In this document: positions 10,738 to 19,898 of the stretch, piece by piece
Position numbering within the stretch: position 1 is the first letter of the stretch
How the letters are laid out: every line of letters starts with the position of its first letter
NCBI GenBank assembly: GCA_033720695.1
Contig: JAWWCA010000041.1
Span: 1-19,898 of the forward strand
Length of the DNA stretch: 19,898 bases
Direction: 5' to 3'
From: DATGQT01 sp033720695
GTDB taxonomy: Bacteria > Bacteroidota > Rhodothermia > Rhodothermales > Rubricoccaceae
The notes under the pieces: model-generated
The model's database searches: none
Told to the model about the DNA's origin: nothing
Seen by the model: the letters and a program-made list of their open reading frames with translations, nothing else
Program-made: the position numbers and the translations under genes

Positions 10738-10782
10738 ATGTGCTCCATCGCGACCACCCCCTCACCACAGTCAGGCCGAGCC

Positions 10783-12357
10783 TCAGCGCAGGAGGGTCAG
10801 GCGACGGGTCACCCCCCCGGCCTCGGTCGTCAACCGGACGAGGTAGACGCCGCCGGGCAGGCCCGGCGCGTCGAGGACGGCTTCGTGACGCCCCGCCGGC
10901 TGCACGCCGTCCACGAGGACCGCGACCTCGCGGCCCAGCACGTCGTAAACCGCGACCTCCACCCGGCCCGATCGGGCCAGCTCGAAGGCCACCGTGGCTT
11001 GATGAGAGGCCGGATTCGGAGAGGGCGCGTGGAGCGTGACGCCCGCGGGGGGGTCGGCGACGGGCTCGTTCGCCACGGGCACCCCCGTCACTGTCGCAGT
11101 GACGGCGGAGGCGGTCTGTTCGAGGGTCACCTCCAGGCCGTCGGGCGTGTCGACGGCGGGCGCGAAGGTGCCCGAGATGGGGTTCCCGGTCACGAGGGTG
11201 TAGACGTCGCCGACCTGGGGGACGTGGCCGTTCTCCAGGGTGAGCGTGAGGGTGTAGCCGATCTGCGCCAGCCCCGCAGCCTCGATGCGGCCGTAGTCCC
11301 CGCTGCCGGGCGAGCCGCCGAGCCCCAAGGCGAAGGTCCCGCTCCCGGTGATGAGCGCGAGGGAGGCCGGGGTGAGCCGGCCCAGGACCTTCACGGCCGG
11401 GGTGAACGGGCGCACGTCGAGGGCGGACGTCACCGACGCCCCGCTCTCGAACGTCGCGTCCGCGTCGTCCCAGACCCGAACCATGCCTGATCCGGCGATC
11501 TCGGTGTCGGGGCCGAACGCGAACGCGCCGTCGCTGAGGAGCACGGCCATGTCCTCGTCCATCGTGAGGCGGCCGCGGTTGACGTGCTGCGCACCCGGGC
11601 TCACGACCTCGAGCCAGCGGCTCCGCGCGTGGATCTCGCCCCGATTGTCGACCTCGGCCCGGAGGTAGTGGCGGTTGTCCTCGATGGCGTTGTCGACGTC
11701 GCCGGAGGCGCGGAGGACGCCCTCGTTGACGAGCGTCCCCGAGGTCACGGCCAGGGTGGCGCGGCCGTGGACCGTGCCGCTGTGGTCGCCATAGAGGAGG
11801 ATGACCCCCTCGTTGGTGAAGCCCTCGGCGACGGTCAGGATCGCCTGGTTGCCGGCGAACCAGGACCCTGCGAGGGTGCAGGATCCCTGGTTGGCGAAGG
11901 GCCCGTTGAGGGCGGAGGTGCGCTGCACGTCGAGGACGGCGCCGTCGAGGATGGTGACGGCCGCGTTCGCCGTGCTGCCCCACAGGTCGAGGCGGCCGCC
12001 GTTGGCGAGGTGGCCACCGCCGTCGAGGGTCGCGTTGTTGAGCTGGAGGCGGCCGGCGGGCCCGACGCTGCCGTCGCCGGTCAGGGTCAGGGTCCGGCCG
12101 GTCCCCGCCACGAGCTGCTGCGTGGTCGCGCCGTCGCCGCCGATCACGAGGCCCTCGACCTCGGCATCGACGTCGAGCGTGACGGTGTAGTCGTCGTCGA
12201 AGAGGATGTGGGCGGTGTCACCCGGGCCGGGCACGCCGTTGGGCGACCAGTTGGCGGCGCCGCTCCAGTCGCCGTCGCCGCCGACCCACGTGTAGGTGGT
12301 CTGGGCGAGGGCCGCCGCGGGGAGGAGGAGCAGGAGGAGCGTAGCGAAGCGGTGCAT
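10783..12357 (-). CDS. Secreted repeat-rich protein with N-terminal W-x-G-G...NWSP motif and T9SS sorting domain
   Basis: A 524-residue exported protein. Signal peptide MHRFATLLLLLLPAAALA (1-18). The mature N-terminus reads YTWVGGDGDWSGAANWSP with GVPGPGDTAHI following, a motif seen at the start of many secreted Bacteroidota and Planctomycete proteins with beta-solenoid or autotransporter-like repeats. The middle (~70-420) is rich in short Gly/Asn/Thr strands (GRLQLNNATLDGGGHLANGG, TFESGASVTSALDV, YTLVTGNPISGTFAP), as expected of a beta-solenoid surface protein. Residues ~439-524 are the type IX sorting domain (SPNPASHQATVAFEL, VYDVLGREVAVLVDG, GLPGGVYLVRL). The ATG at 12357 is fixed by the signal peptide; the frame stays open far upstream only as an antisense artefact. 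It lies between the two sigma-kinase cassettes and is divergent from the second. Function is unknown; surface adhesion is plausible. Confidence 0.9.
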   Translation of the reverse strand: MHRFATLLLLLLPAAALAQTTYTWVGGDGDWSGAANWSPNGVPGPGDTAHILFDDDYTVTLDVDAEVEGLVIGGDGATTQQLVAGTGRTLTLTGDGSVGPAGRLQLNNATLDGGGHLANGGRLDLWGSTANAAVTILDGAVLDVQRTSALNGPFANQGSCTLAGSWFAGNQAILTVAEGFTNEGVILLYGDHSGTVHGRATLAVTSGTLVNEGVLRASGDVDNAIEDNRHYLRAEVDNRGEIHARSRWLEVVSPGAQHVNRGRLTMDEDMAVLLSDGAFAFGPDTEIAGSGMVRVWDDADATFESGASVTSALDVRPFTPAVKVLGRLTPASLALITGSGTFALGLGGSPGSGDYGRIEAAGLAQIGYTLTLTLENGHVPQVGDVYTLVTGNPISGTFAPAVDTPDGLEVTLEQTASAVTATVTGVPVANEPVADPPAGVTLHAPSPNPASHQATVAFELARSGRVEVAVYDVLGREVAVLVDGVQPAGRHEAVLDAPGLPGGVYLVRLTTEAGGVTRRLTLLR

Positions 12358-12446
12358 GGCTGTCGAGGCGGATGGGATGGAACCGCTCCCCCTTCGGAAA
12401 ACGGGCGCCGAGAGGATCACGCTCCCCCGAACCGCCCGCAGAACGC

Positions 12447-12455
12447 TACCTTTCG
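12447..12455 (+). promoter_or_regulatory. -7-like element before the second sigma factor gene
   Basis: TACCTTTCG resembles the TAnnTTTG element and lies 20 bases before the ATG. There is no TTG at the expected -33 position, so recognition by an alternative sigma factor is possible. Confidence 0.3.
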
Positions 12456-12474
12456 ACGACTTGCGGGCGACGCC

Positions 12475-13062
12475 ATGGTCTCTCCCTCCGACACGACTCG
12501 CCTCCTCCTCGACGCGCGGAACGGCGACCGCGAGGCCCTCGACGCCCTCTGGCCGCACGTCTACGAGGAGCTCCGCCTCCTCGCCCGCGCGCGGCTCCGC
12601 GCCCACCGCCCCGGCGACACCCTCGACACGACGGCGCTCGTCCACGAGGCCTACCTCCGCCTCGTCGACGGCGCGCGCGCCGGGTGGGAGAGCCGCGCCC
12701 ACTTCTTCGCCCTCGCCGCCCGCGCCATGCGGTTCATCCTCGTCGACTACGCCCGCGAGCGCGCGGCCCAGAAGCGCGGCGGCCCCCGGGGGGACCTCCG
12801 GCTCGACGGCCTCCAGGTGGCCGACGACCCGGCCGTCGCCGAGCGCGCCGCCGACCTCCTCACCCTCGACGCCGCGCTCGAACGCCTCGCCACCTACGAC
12901 GGGCGCCTCGCCCGCCTCGTCGAGTACCGGTTCTTCGGGGGGCTCACCTACGAGGAGGTCGCGGAGGTGGCCGGCTGCTCCGTCCCCACGGCCAAGCGCG
13001 ACTGGCAGCGCGCCCGGACGTGGCTCTTCCGCGCCATGAAGGACGACGACCTCGCCGCCTGA
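12475..13062 (+). CDS. ECF-type RNA polymerase sigma factor (second, kinase-linked)
   Basis: A 195-residue paralogue of the sigma factor at 9961-10560. The ATG at 12475 opens MVSPSDTTRLLLDARNGD, aligning with VSAADTTQLILDAR in the other copy. Region 2 has LDTTALVHEAYLRLVDGAR and HFFALAARAMRFILVDYAR. Region 4 has LVEYRFFGGLTYEEVAEVAG followed by a helix-turn-helix and RDWQRARTWLFRAM. As in the first copy, the acidic ECF region 2.2 patch is replaced by threonines (Thr52-Thr53). The upstream gap is only 117 bases and is shared with the divergent T9SS cargo gene, so one control region could serve both. The kinase gene begins 42 bases downstream on the same strand; the pair almost certainly forms an operon. 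Family membership is seen directly; the phospho-control role is inference. Confidence 0.94.
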   Translation: MVSPSDTTRLLLDARNGDREALDALWPHVYEELRLLARARLRAHRPGDTLDTTALVHEAYLRLVDGARAGWESRAHFFALAARAMRFILVDYARERAAQKRGGPRGDLRLDGLQVADDPAVAERAADLLTLDAALERLATYDGRLARLVEYRFFGGLTYEEVAEVAGCSVPTAKRDWQRARTWLFRAMKDDDLAA

Positions 13063-13104
13063 TCCGGCCGACGCCTTTTTTCCGAATGGACGGCGACCCC
13101 GCCT

Positions 13105-15696
<2,592 letters not shown>

Positions 15697-15711
15697 CCCG
15701 GGCAGCCCGGG
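15697..15711. repeat. Perfect palindrome after the second kinase gene
   Basis: CCCGGGC (15697-15703), one central A, then GCCCGGG (15705-15711), directly after the kinase stop codon. It could help end transcription, but no T-tract follows. A run of nine G (15722-15730) lies just downstream. Confidence 0.4.
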
Positions 15712-15731
15712 GGGCGGCCCTGGGGGGGGGC

Positions 15732-15738
15732 TATTTTG
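15732..15738 (+). promoter_or_regulatory. -7-like element before the M1 peptidase gene
   Basis: TATTTTG, 23 bases before the ATG, is the only AT-rich element in this gap and resembles TAnnTTTG. There is no TTG at -33; a nine-G run abuts it. Confidence 0.3.
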
Positions 15739-15761
15739 CGCGCCCACGTCACCCCACGCCC

Positions 15762-17654
15762 ATGCTCCGCCACACCGTCCCCTTCGCCGCCCTCCTCTCC
15801 CTCCTCCTCGCTGCCGGGTGCGCCGAGACGGCGTCGGTCGCCCCCACCGCGGCCGACGACGCCCTCCCGCAGGACGTCCACTCCTACGCCCGCCCGGCCG
15901 AGGCCCGCGTCACGCACGTCGCGCTCGACCTCGACGCCGACTTCGAGGCGCAGACCCTCAGCGGCACCGCCACGCTCGACCTCCAGGTGGCCTCCGGTGT
16001 CGAGGAGGTCGTGCTCGACACGCGCGGCCTCGTCGTCGAGCGCGTCACCGACGCCGCGGGCGAGCCCCTCACCTTCGACGTGGGCAACGCCGACGACCTC
16101 CTGGGCGCCCCGCTCACCGTCGCCTTCCCCGCGGGCACCGAGCGGATCGTCGTCCACTACCGGACGGCGCCGGACGCCGCCGCCGTGCAGTGGCTCTCGC
16201 CCGCCCAGACCTCCAGCGGCGAGCCGTTCCTCTTCACCCAGGGCCAGGCCATCCTCACCCGGACCTGGATCCCGACGCAGGACAGCCCCGGCATCCGTCA
16301 GACCTACGAGGCCGCCCTCACCGTGCCCGAGGGGCTCGTCGCCGTGATGAGCGCCGACGGCAACCGCCCGGAGGGCGAGGCGGCGGGCGACGGCCGCACG
16401 ACCTACCGCTTCCGGATGGACGAGCCCATCCCGCCCTACCTCATCGCCCTCGCCATCGGCGACCTGGCGTTCCGCGCGCTCGGGCCGCGCTCGGGCGTCT
16501 GGGCCGAGCCGCAGGTGGTCGAGGTCGCGGCCGAGGAGTTCGCCGACGTCGAGGCCATGATGGACGCGGCCGAGGCGCTCTACGGGCCCTACCGCTGGGG
16601 CCGCTACGACATCCTCGTGCTCCCCCCCTCCTTCCCCTTCGGCGGGATGGAGAACCCCCGCCTCACCTTCGCCACGCCCACGATCCTCGCCGGCGACCGC
16701 TCGCTCGTCTCCCTCATCGCGCACGAGCTCGCGCACTCGTGGAGCGGCAACCTCGTCACGAACGCGACCTGGGACGACTTCTGGCTCAACGAGGGGTTCA
16801 CCTCCTACTTCGAGAACCGCATCATGGAGGCCGTCTACGGGCCGGAGTACGCCGCGATGCTGGCGAGCCTCAGCCGCGACGGCCTCGTGGAGGAGCTCCG
16901 GGAGCTCGACGCGGCCGACCAGCACCTCCACCTCGCCCTCGACGGGCGCGACCCCGACGACGGCATGACGGCCGTGGCCTACGACAAGGGCGCCGCCTTC
17001 CTCCACACCCTCGAGGCGGCCGTCGGCCGCGAGCGGTTCTACCGCTTCCTCCGCGGCTACTTCGACGCCTTCGCGTTCCAGCCCATGACCACGGAGCGCT
17101 TCCTCGCCTACCTCGACCAGGAGCTCTTCGCCGACGACCCCGAGGCGCGGGCCGAGGTGGACCCCGAGGCGTGGATCTACGGCCCCGGCCTGCCGCCGAG
17201 CGCCGCCCCGGCCCAGTCGGAGGCGTTCGCGCGCGTGGAGGCCCAGGCCGAGGCGTTCGCGAGCGGCACCCCGCCCGCCGAGCTGGAGACGGACGCGTGG
17301 ACCACGCACGAGTGGCTCCACTTCCTCCAGGCCCTCCCGGACGAGATGACCGACGCGCAGATGGCCGCGCTCGACGACGCCTTCGGCTTCACCGAGACGG
17401 GCAACTCGGAGATCCGCTTCGCGTGGCTCCGCGCCGTCATTGCGAACCGCTACGAGCCCGCCTTCGCCTCGCTCGAGGCGTTCCTCACGGAGCAGGGCCG
17501 GCGCAAGTTCATCCTCCCCCTCTACACCGACCTCGCCGCGACCGACTGGGGCCGCGCGATGGCCGAGCGGATCTACCGCGAGGCCCGACCCGGCTACCAC
17601 GCCATCACGTCGGGCAGCGTCGACGCCGTCCTCGGCGTGCCCGAGGGGGCCTGA
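15762..17654 (+). CDS. Lipoprotein M1-family zinc aminopeptidase (leukotriene A4 hydrolase-like)
   Basis: A 630-residue metallopeptidase. The ATG at 15762 begins a lipoprotein signal peptide with lipobox LAAG-Cys20, so the enzyme is expected to be membrane-anchored outside the cytoplasm. M1 landmarks are intact: substrate-binding GGMEN (294-298), zinc site HELAH (321-325) with the third ligand Glu344 in WLNEGFTSYFE, and the catalytic tyrosine Tyr407 in AYDKGAAFLHTLE. Their spacing matches human leukotriene A4 hydrolase with an offset of 24-26 residues. Order: N-terminal beta-saddle (~40-230), thermolysin-like catalytic domain (~230-470), C-terminal helical domain (~480-630; EWLHFLQALP, FILPLYTDLAAT). 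In bacteria such enzymes release N-terminal amino acids from peptides; epoxide hydrolase activity cannot be judged. It follows the second kinase on the same strand after 65 bases and probably has its own promoter. It may supply amino acids from peptides (inference). Confidence 0.95.
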   Translation: MLRHTVPFAALLSLLLAAGCAETASVAPTAADDALPQDVHSYARPAEARVTHVALDLDADFEAQTLSGTATLDLQVASGVEEVVLDTRGLVVERVTDAAGEPLTFDVGNADDLLGAPLTVAFPAGTERIVVHYRTAPDAAAVQWLSPAQTSSGEPFLFTQGQAILTRTWIPTQDSPGIRQTYEAALTVPEGLVAVMSADGNRPEGEAAGDGRTTYRFRMDEPIPPYLIALAIGDLAFRALGPRSGVWAEPQVVEVAAEEFADVEAMMDAAEALYGPYRWGRYDILVLPPSFPFGGMENPRLTFATPTILAGDRSLVSLIAHELAHSWSGNLVTNATWDDFWLNEGFTSYFENRIMEAVYGPEYAAMLASLSRDGLVEELRELDAADQHLHLALDGRDPDDGMTAVAYDKGAAFLHTLEAAVGRERFYRFLRGYFDAFAFQPMTTERFLAYLDQELFADDPEARAEVDPEAWIYGPGLPPSAAPAQSEAFARVEAQAEAFASGTPPAELETDAWTTHEWLHFLQALPDEMTDAQMAALDDAFGFTETGNSEIRFAWLRAVIANRYEPAFASLEAFLTEQGRRKFILPLYTDLAATDWGRAMAERIYREARPGYHAITSGSVDAVLGVPEGA

Positions 17655-17674
17655 ACGACGGGGGCCTGAACGAC
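17645..17674. repeat. 15-bp perfect tandem duplication across the peptidase stop codon
   Basis: GGGGGCCTGAACGAC occurs at 17645-17659 and again at 17660-17674. The first copy contains the stop codon of the M1 peptidase gene and the second repeats it downstream. Confidence 0.9.
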
Positions 17675-17675
17675 G

Positions 17676-17707
17676 GCGCCCGCCCCGGGTCCAGCCGGGG
17701 CGGGCGC
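17676..17707. terminator. GC-rich hairpin between convergent genes
   Basis: A perfect 13-bp stem (GCGCCCGCCCCGG at 17676-17688 pairing with 17695-17707) with a 6-base loop lies between the M1 peptidase stop (17654) and the convergent gene's stop (17725). It is symmetric and could stop transcription from both sides, although neither strand has a T-tract. Confidence 0.6.
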
Positions 17708-17724
17708 GCTCGGCTCTACGCGGG

Positions 17725-18933
17725 CTACCGCACCAGCGTCACGCGCCGGGTCTGCCGAACGCCCTCGGCGCTCAGGCGGACGAGGTAGACGCCGCCGGCC
17801 AAGCCCCGCCCGTCGAGCGCGGCCGCGTGCCGCCCCGCCGCCTGCGCCCCGTCCACGAGCACGGCGACCTCACGGCCGAGGGCATCGTAGACCGCGAGCC
17901 GGACGTGGGCCTGCTCGGGGAGGTCGTAGCGGATCACCGCCGCCCCTGCCGCGGGGTTCGGCTGAACGGGGTGGAGGGCGAACGCACCCGGGCGCCCGTA
18001 GGCGCTGCTCGCGGCCGTGGGCGTGGCCCACCCCGCCGCGCGCCCCGCCTCTGCCTGCCGGGCCGCCGCCTCCGGGCTCCACCGCGCGATCGGGGGCCCC
18101 CCGACCTGCTCGACCGCCCACCTCTGCGCCGGCGCGTCGTCCGCCGCAGGAGTCGAGGCGGCCCGCCCCCCCGTGCTCCCCGCGCTCCGGCCTCCCCCGG
18201 GGCGCCCGTCGGACGCCAGTGCGATCCGCCCGGACGCCGACTTCTCGAAGGGGAACGTGGCCTCGCTGACGACCTGGTCCGGGAAGGTGCCGAGGCGGAC
18301 GCGGTAGGTGTACGTGCCCGACGGCGCCGTACCCGGCACGTTCTGACGGAACGTGAGCGGGCCGATCGTGCCTCCTCCACCGAGTGTGACGGGGCGGGGG
18401 CCGAGCGCAGGCCCGAACGGGCTGCCGTTGGGGAGGAGCACGTCGGTCCACCCCTGGAAGCTCTGCGGCTGGCTCGTCGTGTTGGTGATCGTGAGCTGGA
18501 AGGAGAAAGAGCCGCCCCCGGGGCCGATGACGACCGGGGGGTTGAGGGGCGCCGCCGCCACCACGACGGGCGGGAGCGCGACCGGAGCGCCCACCTGGTA
18601 CCAGAACCCGGCGCCGAGCTGGAACCCGCTGCTGCCGGCCCCGCCCACCGGCTCGGCGGAAACGGTGCCCCGGAGCCCGAAGCTGGGGGAGGACGCCTCG
18701 GTGGCGCCCCCGCCGAGCGCGACGGCGCGGAGGCGGAAGGCCCCGCCCGACGCCAGGACGGTGGGAGACGCCGGCCCCTCCTGGCCGTATCGCTCTGCCG
18801 GGGTCGCGTGGAGGGGCGACGGCGACGGGGCGGCGCGGGCCGTTGGGCGATCGGGCCGCTCGGGCTGAGCGAGGGCCGGGCCGGCGGCGGCGGCCAGAAG
18901 GGCGGCGAGGACGAGCAGCAGGGAGCGGTTCAT
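17725..18933 (-). CDS. Secreted protein with beta-sandwich module and T9SS sorting domain
   Basis: A 402-residue exported protein. The ATG at 18933 starts signal peptide MNRSLLLVLAALLAAAAGPALAQ; a TTG three codons upstream is less likely. The mature N-terminus is Pro/Ala-rich, then reads VLASGGAFRLRAVALGGGATEASSPSFGLRGTVSAEP up to a GAGFWYQVG motif (~110), as in small Bacteroidota secreted proteins. Residues ~125-235 form a beta-sandwich-like module (TITNTTSQPQSF, VLLPNGSPFGPALGP, FRQNVPGTAPSGTYTYRVRLG) also present in both beta-helix proteins. After a low-complexity linker, residues ~315-402 are the type IX sorting domain (VQPNPAAGAAVIRYDL, VYDALGREVAVLVDG, GLAGGVYLVRL, RRVTLVR). It lies 43 bases downstream of the S74-type gene on the same strand, so the two are probably co-transcribed. 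Function is unknown; a surface partner of the upstream fibre-like protein is possible. Confidence 0.9.
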   Translation of the reverse strand: MNRSLLLVLAALLAAAAGPALAQPERPDRPTARAAPSPSPLHATPAERYGQEGPASPTVLASGGAFRLRAVALGGGATEASSPSFGLRGTVSAEPVGGAGSSGFQLGAGFWYQVGAPVALPPVVVAAAPLNPPVVIGPGGGSFSFQLTITNTTSQPQSFQGWTDVLLPNGSPFGPALGPRPVTLGGGGTIGPLTFRQNVPGTAPSGTYTYRVRLGTFPDQVVSEATFPFEKSASGRIALASDGRPGGGRSAGSTGGRAASTPAADDAPAQRWAVEQVGGPPIARWSPEAAARQAEAGRAAGWATPTAASSAYGRPGAFALHPVQPNPAAGAAVIRYDLPEQAHVRLAVYDALGREVAVLVDGAQAAGRHAAALDGRGLAGGVYLVRLSAEGVRQTRRVTLVR

Positions 18934-18976
18934 GGCGTTCAAGGTCAGAAGGCAGCAGGACGAGCGGTATGGGACG

Positions 18977-19898
18977 TCACGGGGCGCGGCGTTCGGAGGC
19001 GCTGAGGAGGGCTTCGACGGCGGCTTCGAGGGCCGCCACCCGATCTTCGAGGTCGGCCACGCGGGTTTCGAGCGTCTCGTTGCGCTGGAGCAGGCCCTGG
19101 ATGGCGGCGAGGGCCACGCCGTCGGCGTCGACCGTCGCGATGTAGCGCGCGTCGCTCCCCAGACCGAACGCCGCGTGGAACGCCTCCGCCACCGGGCCGA
19201 GGTGCGCCCCCTCGCCCTCGGCCCCGCGGTACCGCCACCGGCTGATCTCCAGCCCCGCCACCCCGGCCAGCACCGCCTCCGGGTCCACCGCCGAGAACGC
19301 CTCCTTGAACAGACGGCTCGACCCGTTCACCCACGTCCCCCCGATCGTGACGTGCGCCCCGTTCCCGTTCGTCGCGTCGGTCCCGACGTGGAGGGGGTGC
19401 ACCGCCGTCGCCCGCCCGATCCCGACCTTCCCCCCGCTCGCGATCACCATCCGGTTGGTGCCGTTGGTGCGGAAGAAGAGGTCGTTGTTGGTCTGCATCG
19501 AGATGATCCCGCCGGAGGACTGGTTCACGGCGAGGAGCATCTCGCGCTCCTGGCCGTCGGTGGCGCGGAGGTTGAGGGCGGCGTCGCCGTCGGCGTCGGA
19601 GTCGAAGACGGTGAGCTCGCGGTCGGGGGCGGCGGTGTTGAGGCCGACCTCGCCGTGGACCTCGAGGCCGCCGTCGACGCGGACGCCGAGGCCGCCGGTG
19701 AAGAACCCGCTGTAGCCGGCGGGGGAGTCCACCTGCCCGTAGACGGCGTAGGCCGCGCCCGAGGCGGCCGAGGCGAGGCCGAAGACGCCGCGGCCCTCGG
19801 CCCCCGAGGCCTGCCCGAAGACGGCGGTGCCCTCGGCGGCGGCGGCGTTGGCGAAGAGGGCGAGGGCGCCGGTGTCGGCCGCGGTGTTCGTGACGGAG
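18977..19898 (-). CDS. Tail-fibre-like protein with C-terminal S74 chaperone domain (5' end beyond window)
   Basis: The minus-strand frame is open from the right edge to the stop at 18977, giving 306 residues; the start lies outside the window. A GTG at 19732 is only an internal codon, because the codons upstream carry on the same repeat pattern (GTAVFGQASG, GRGVFGLASAASGAAYAVYG), Ala/Gly-rich fibre repeats. These are followed by FFTGGLGVRVDGGLEVHGEVG, a GLNTAAP / VGIGRATAVHPLHVG type stalk, and the C-terminal domain. GGTWVNGSSRLFKEAF (about residues 186-201 of the visible part) matches the S74 intramolecular-chaperone motif; Ser193 and Lys198 have the Ser-x4-Lys spacing of the catalytic dyad. 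HLGPVAEAFHAAFGLG and TVDADGVALAAIQGLLQ follow, then a coiled coil (NETLETRVADLEDRVAALEAAVEALL). Such proteins form trimeric fibres and cut off the chaperone domain. No phage genes are nearby, so a cell-surface fibre is likelier than a virion part. Confidence 0.88.
   Translation of the reverse strand, partial: SVTNTAADTGALALFANAAAAEGTAVFGQASGAEGRGVFGLASAASGAAYAVYGQVDSPAGYSGFFTGGLGVRVDGGLEVHGEVGLNTAAPDRELTVFDSDADGDAALNLRATDGQEREMLLAVNQSSGGIISMQTNNDLFFRTNGTNRMVIASGGKVGIGRATAVHPLHVGTDATNGNGAHVTIGGTWVNGSSRLFKEAFSAVDPEAVLAGVAGLEISRWRYRGAEGEGAHLGPVAEAFHAAFGLGSDARYIATVDADGVALAAIQGLLQRNETLETRVADLEDRVAALEAAVEALLSASERRAP

Noticed and set aside
10575..10757. 60-codon minus-strand frame upstream of the first sigma gene
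   Set aside because: It overlaps the sigma gene start, contains the putative promoter, and has no recognisable feature.
18977..19898. Prophage remnant suggested by the tail-fibre-like gene
   Set aside because: No integrase, capsid, tail or lysis gene and no attachment-site repeat is seen in the window; S74-type domains also occur in non-phage surface proteins of this phylum.

Overview
The window is about 70% GC and reads as a chromosome segment of a high-GC member of the Bacteroidota/Rhodothermota lineage, most likely a Rhodothermales (Rubricoccaceae-like) marine bacterium; this placement is inference. It rests on four secreted proteins ending in a T9SS type A-like sorting domain of the 'VYDVLGREVA...GLPSGLYLVRL...RLTLVR' kind, on two ECF sigma/Ser-Thr kinase-TPR pairs typical of that group, on start codons without Shine-Dalgarno sequences, and on TAnnTTTG-like -7 elements. 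No tRNA, rRNA, CRISPR array, insertion sequence or phage integration gene was seen.

Layout: (1) 1-648, minus: 5' part of a secreted protein built from a 132-residue unit repeated in tandem; it runs off the left edge. (2) 1014-3938 and 4080-7220, plus: two paralogous giant secreted beta-helix proteins (signal peptide, conserved N-terminal motif, CSLREA-type motif, right-handed beta-helix, beta-sandwich module, T9SS sorting domain), separated by a strong intrinsic terminator. (3) 7283-10560, minus: ECF sigma factor and membrane Ser/Thr kinase with an extracytoplasmic TPR array, overlapping by ATGA. (4) 10783-12357, minus: a secreted repeat-rich protein with a sorting domain. (5) 12475-15696, plus: a second, paralogous sigma factor/kinase-TPR pair. 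(6) 15762-17654, plus: a lipoprotein M1 aminopeptidase resembling leukotriene A4 hydrolase. (7) 17725-18933 and 18977-19898, minus: a small T9SS cargo protein preceded by a tail-fibre/S74 chaperone-type protein that runs off the right edge.

The theme is the cell surface. All proteins other than the two sigma-kinase pairs look exported, and those pairs bracket one of the T9SS cargo genes. A plausible reading is that each kinase senses something through its extracytoplasmic TPR domain and controls its partner sigma factor, perhaps by phosphorylating threonines found where ordinary ECF factors carry acidic residues in region 2.2. The target promoters are unknown; the neighbouring surface genes are natural candidates but nothing in the sequence proves the link.
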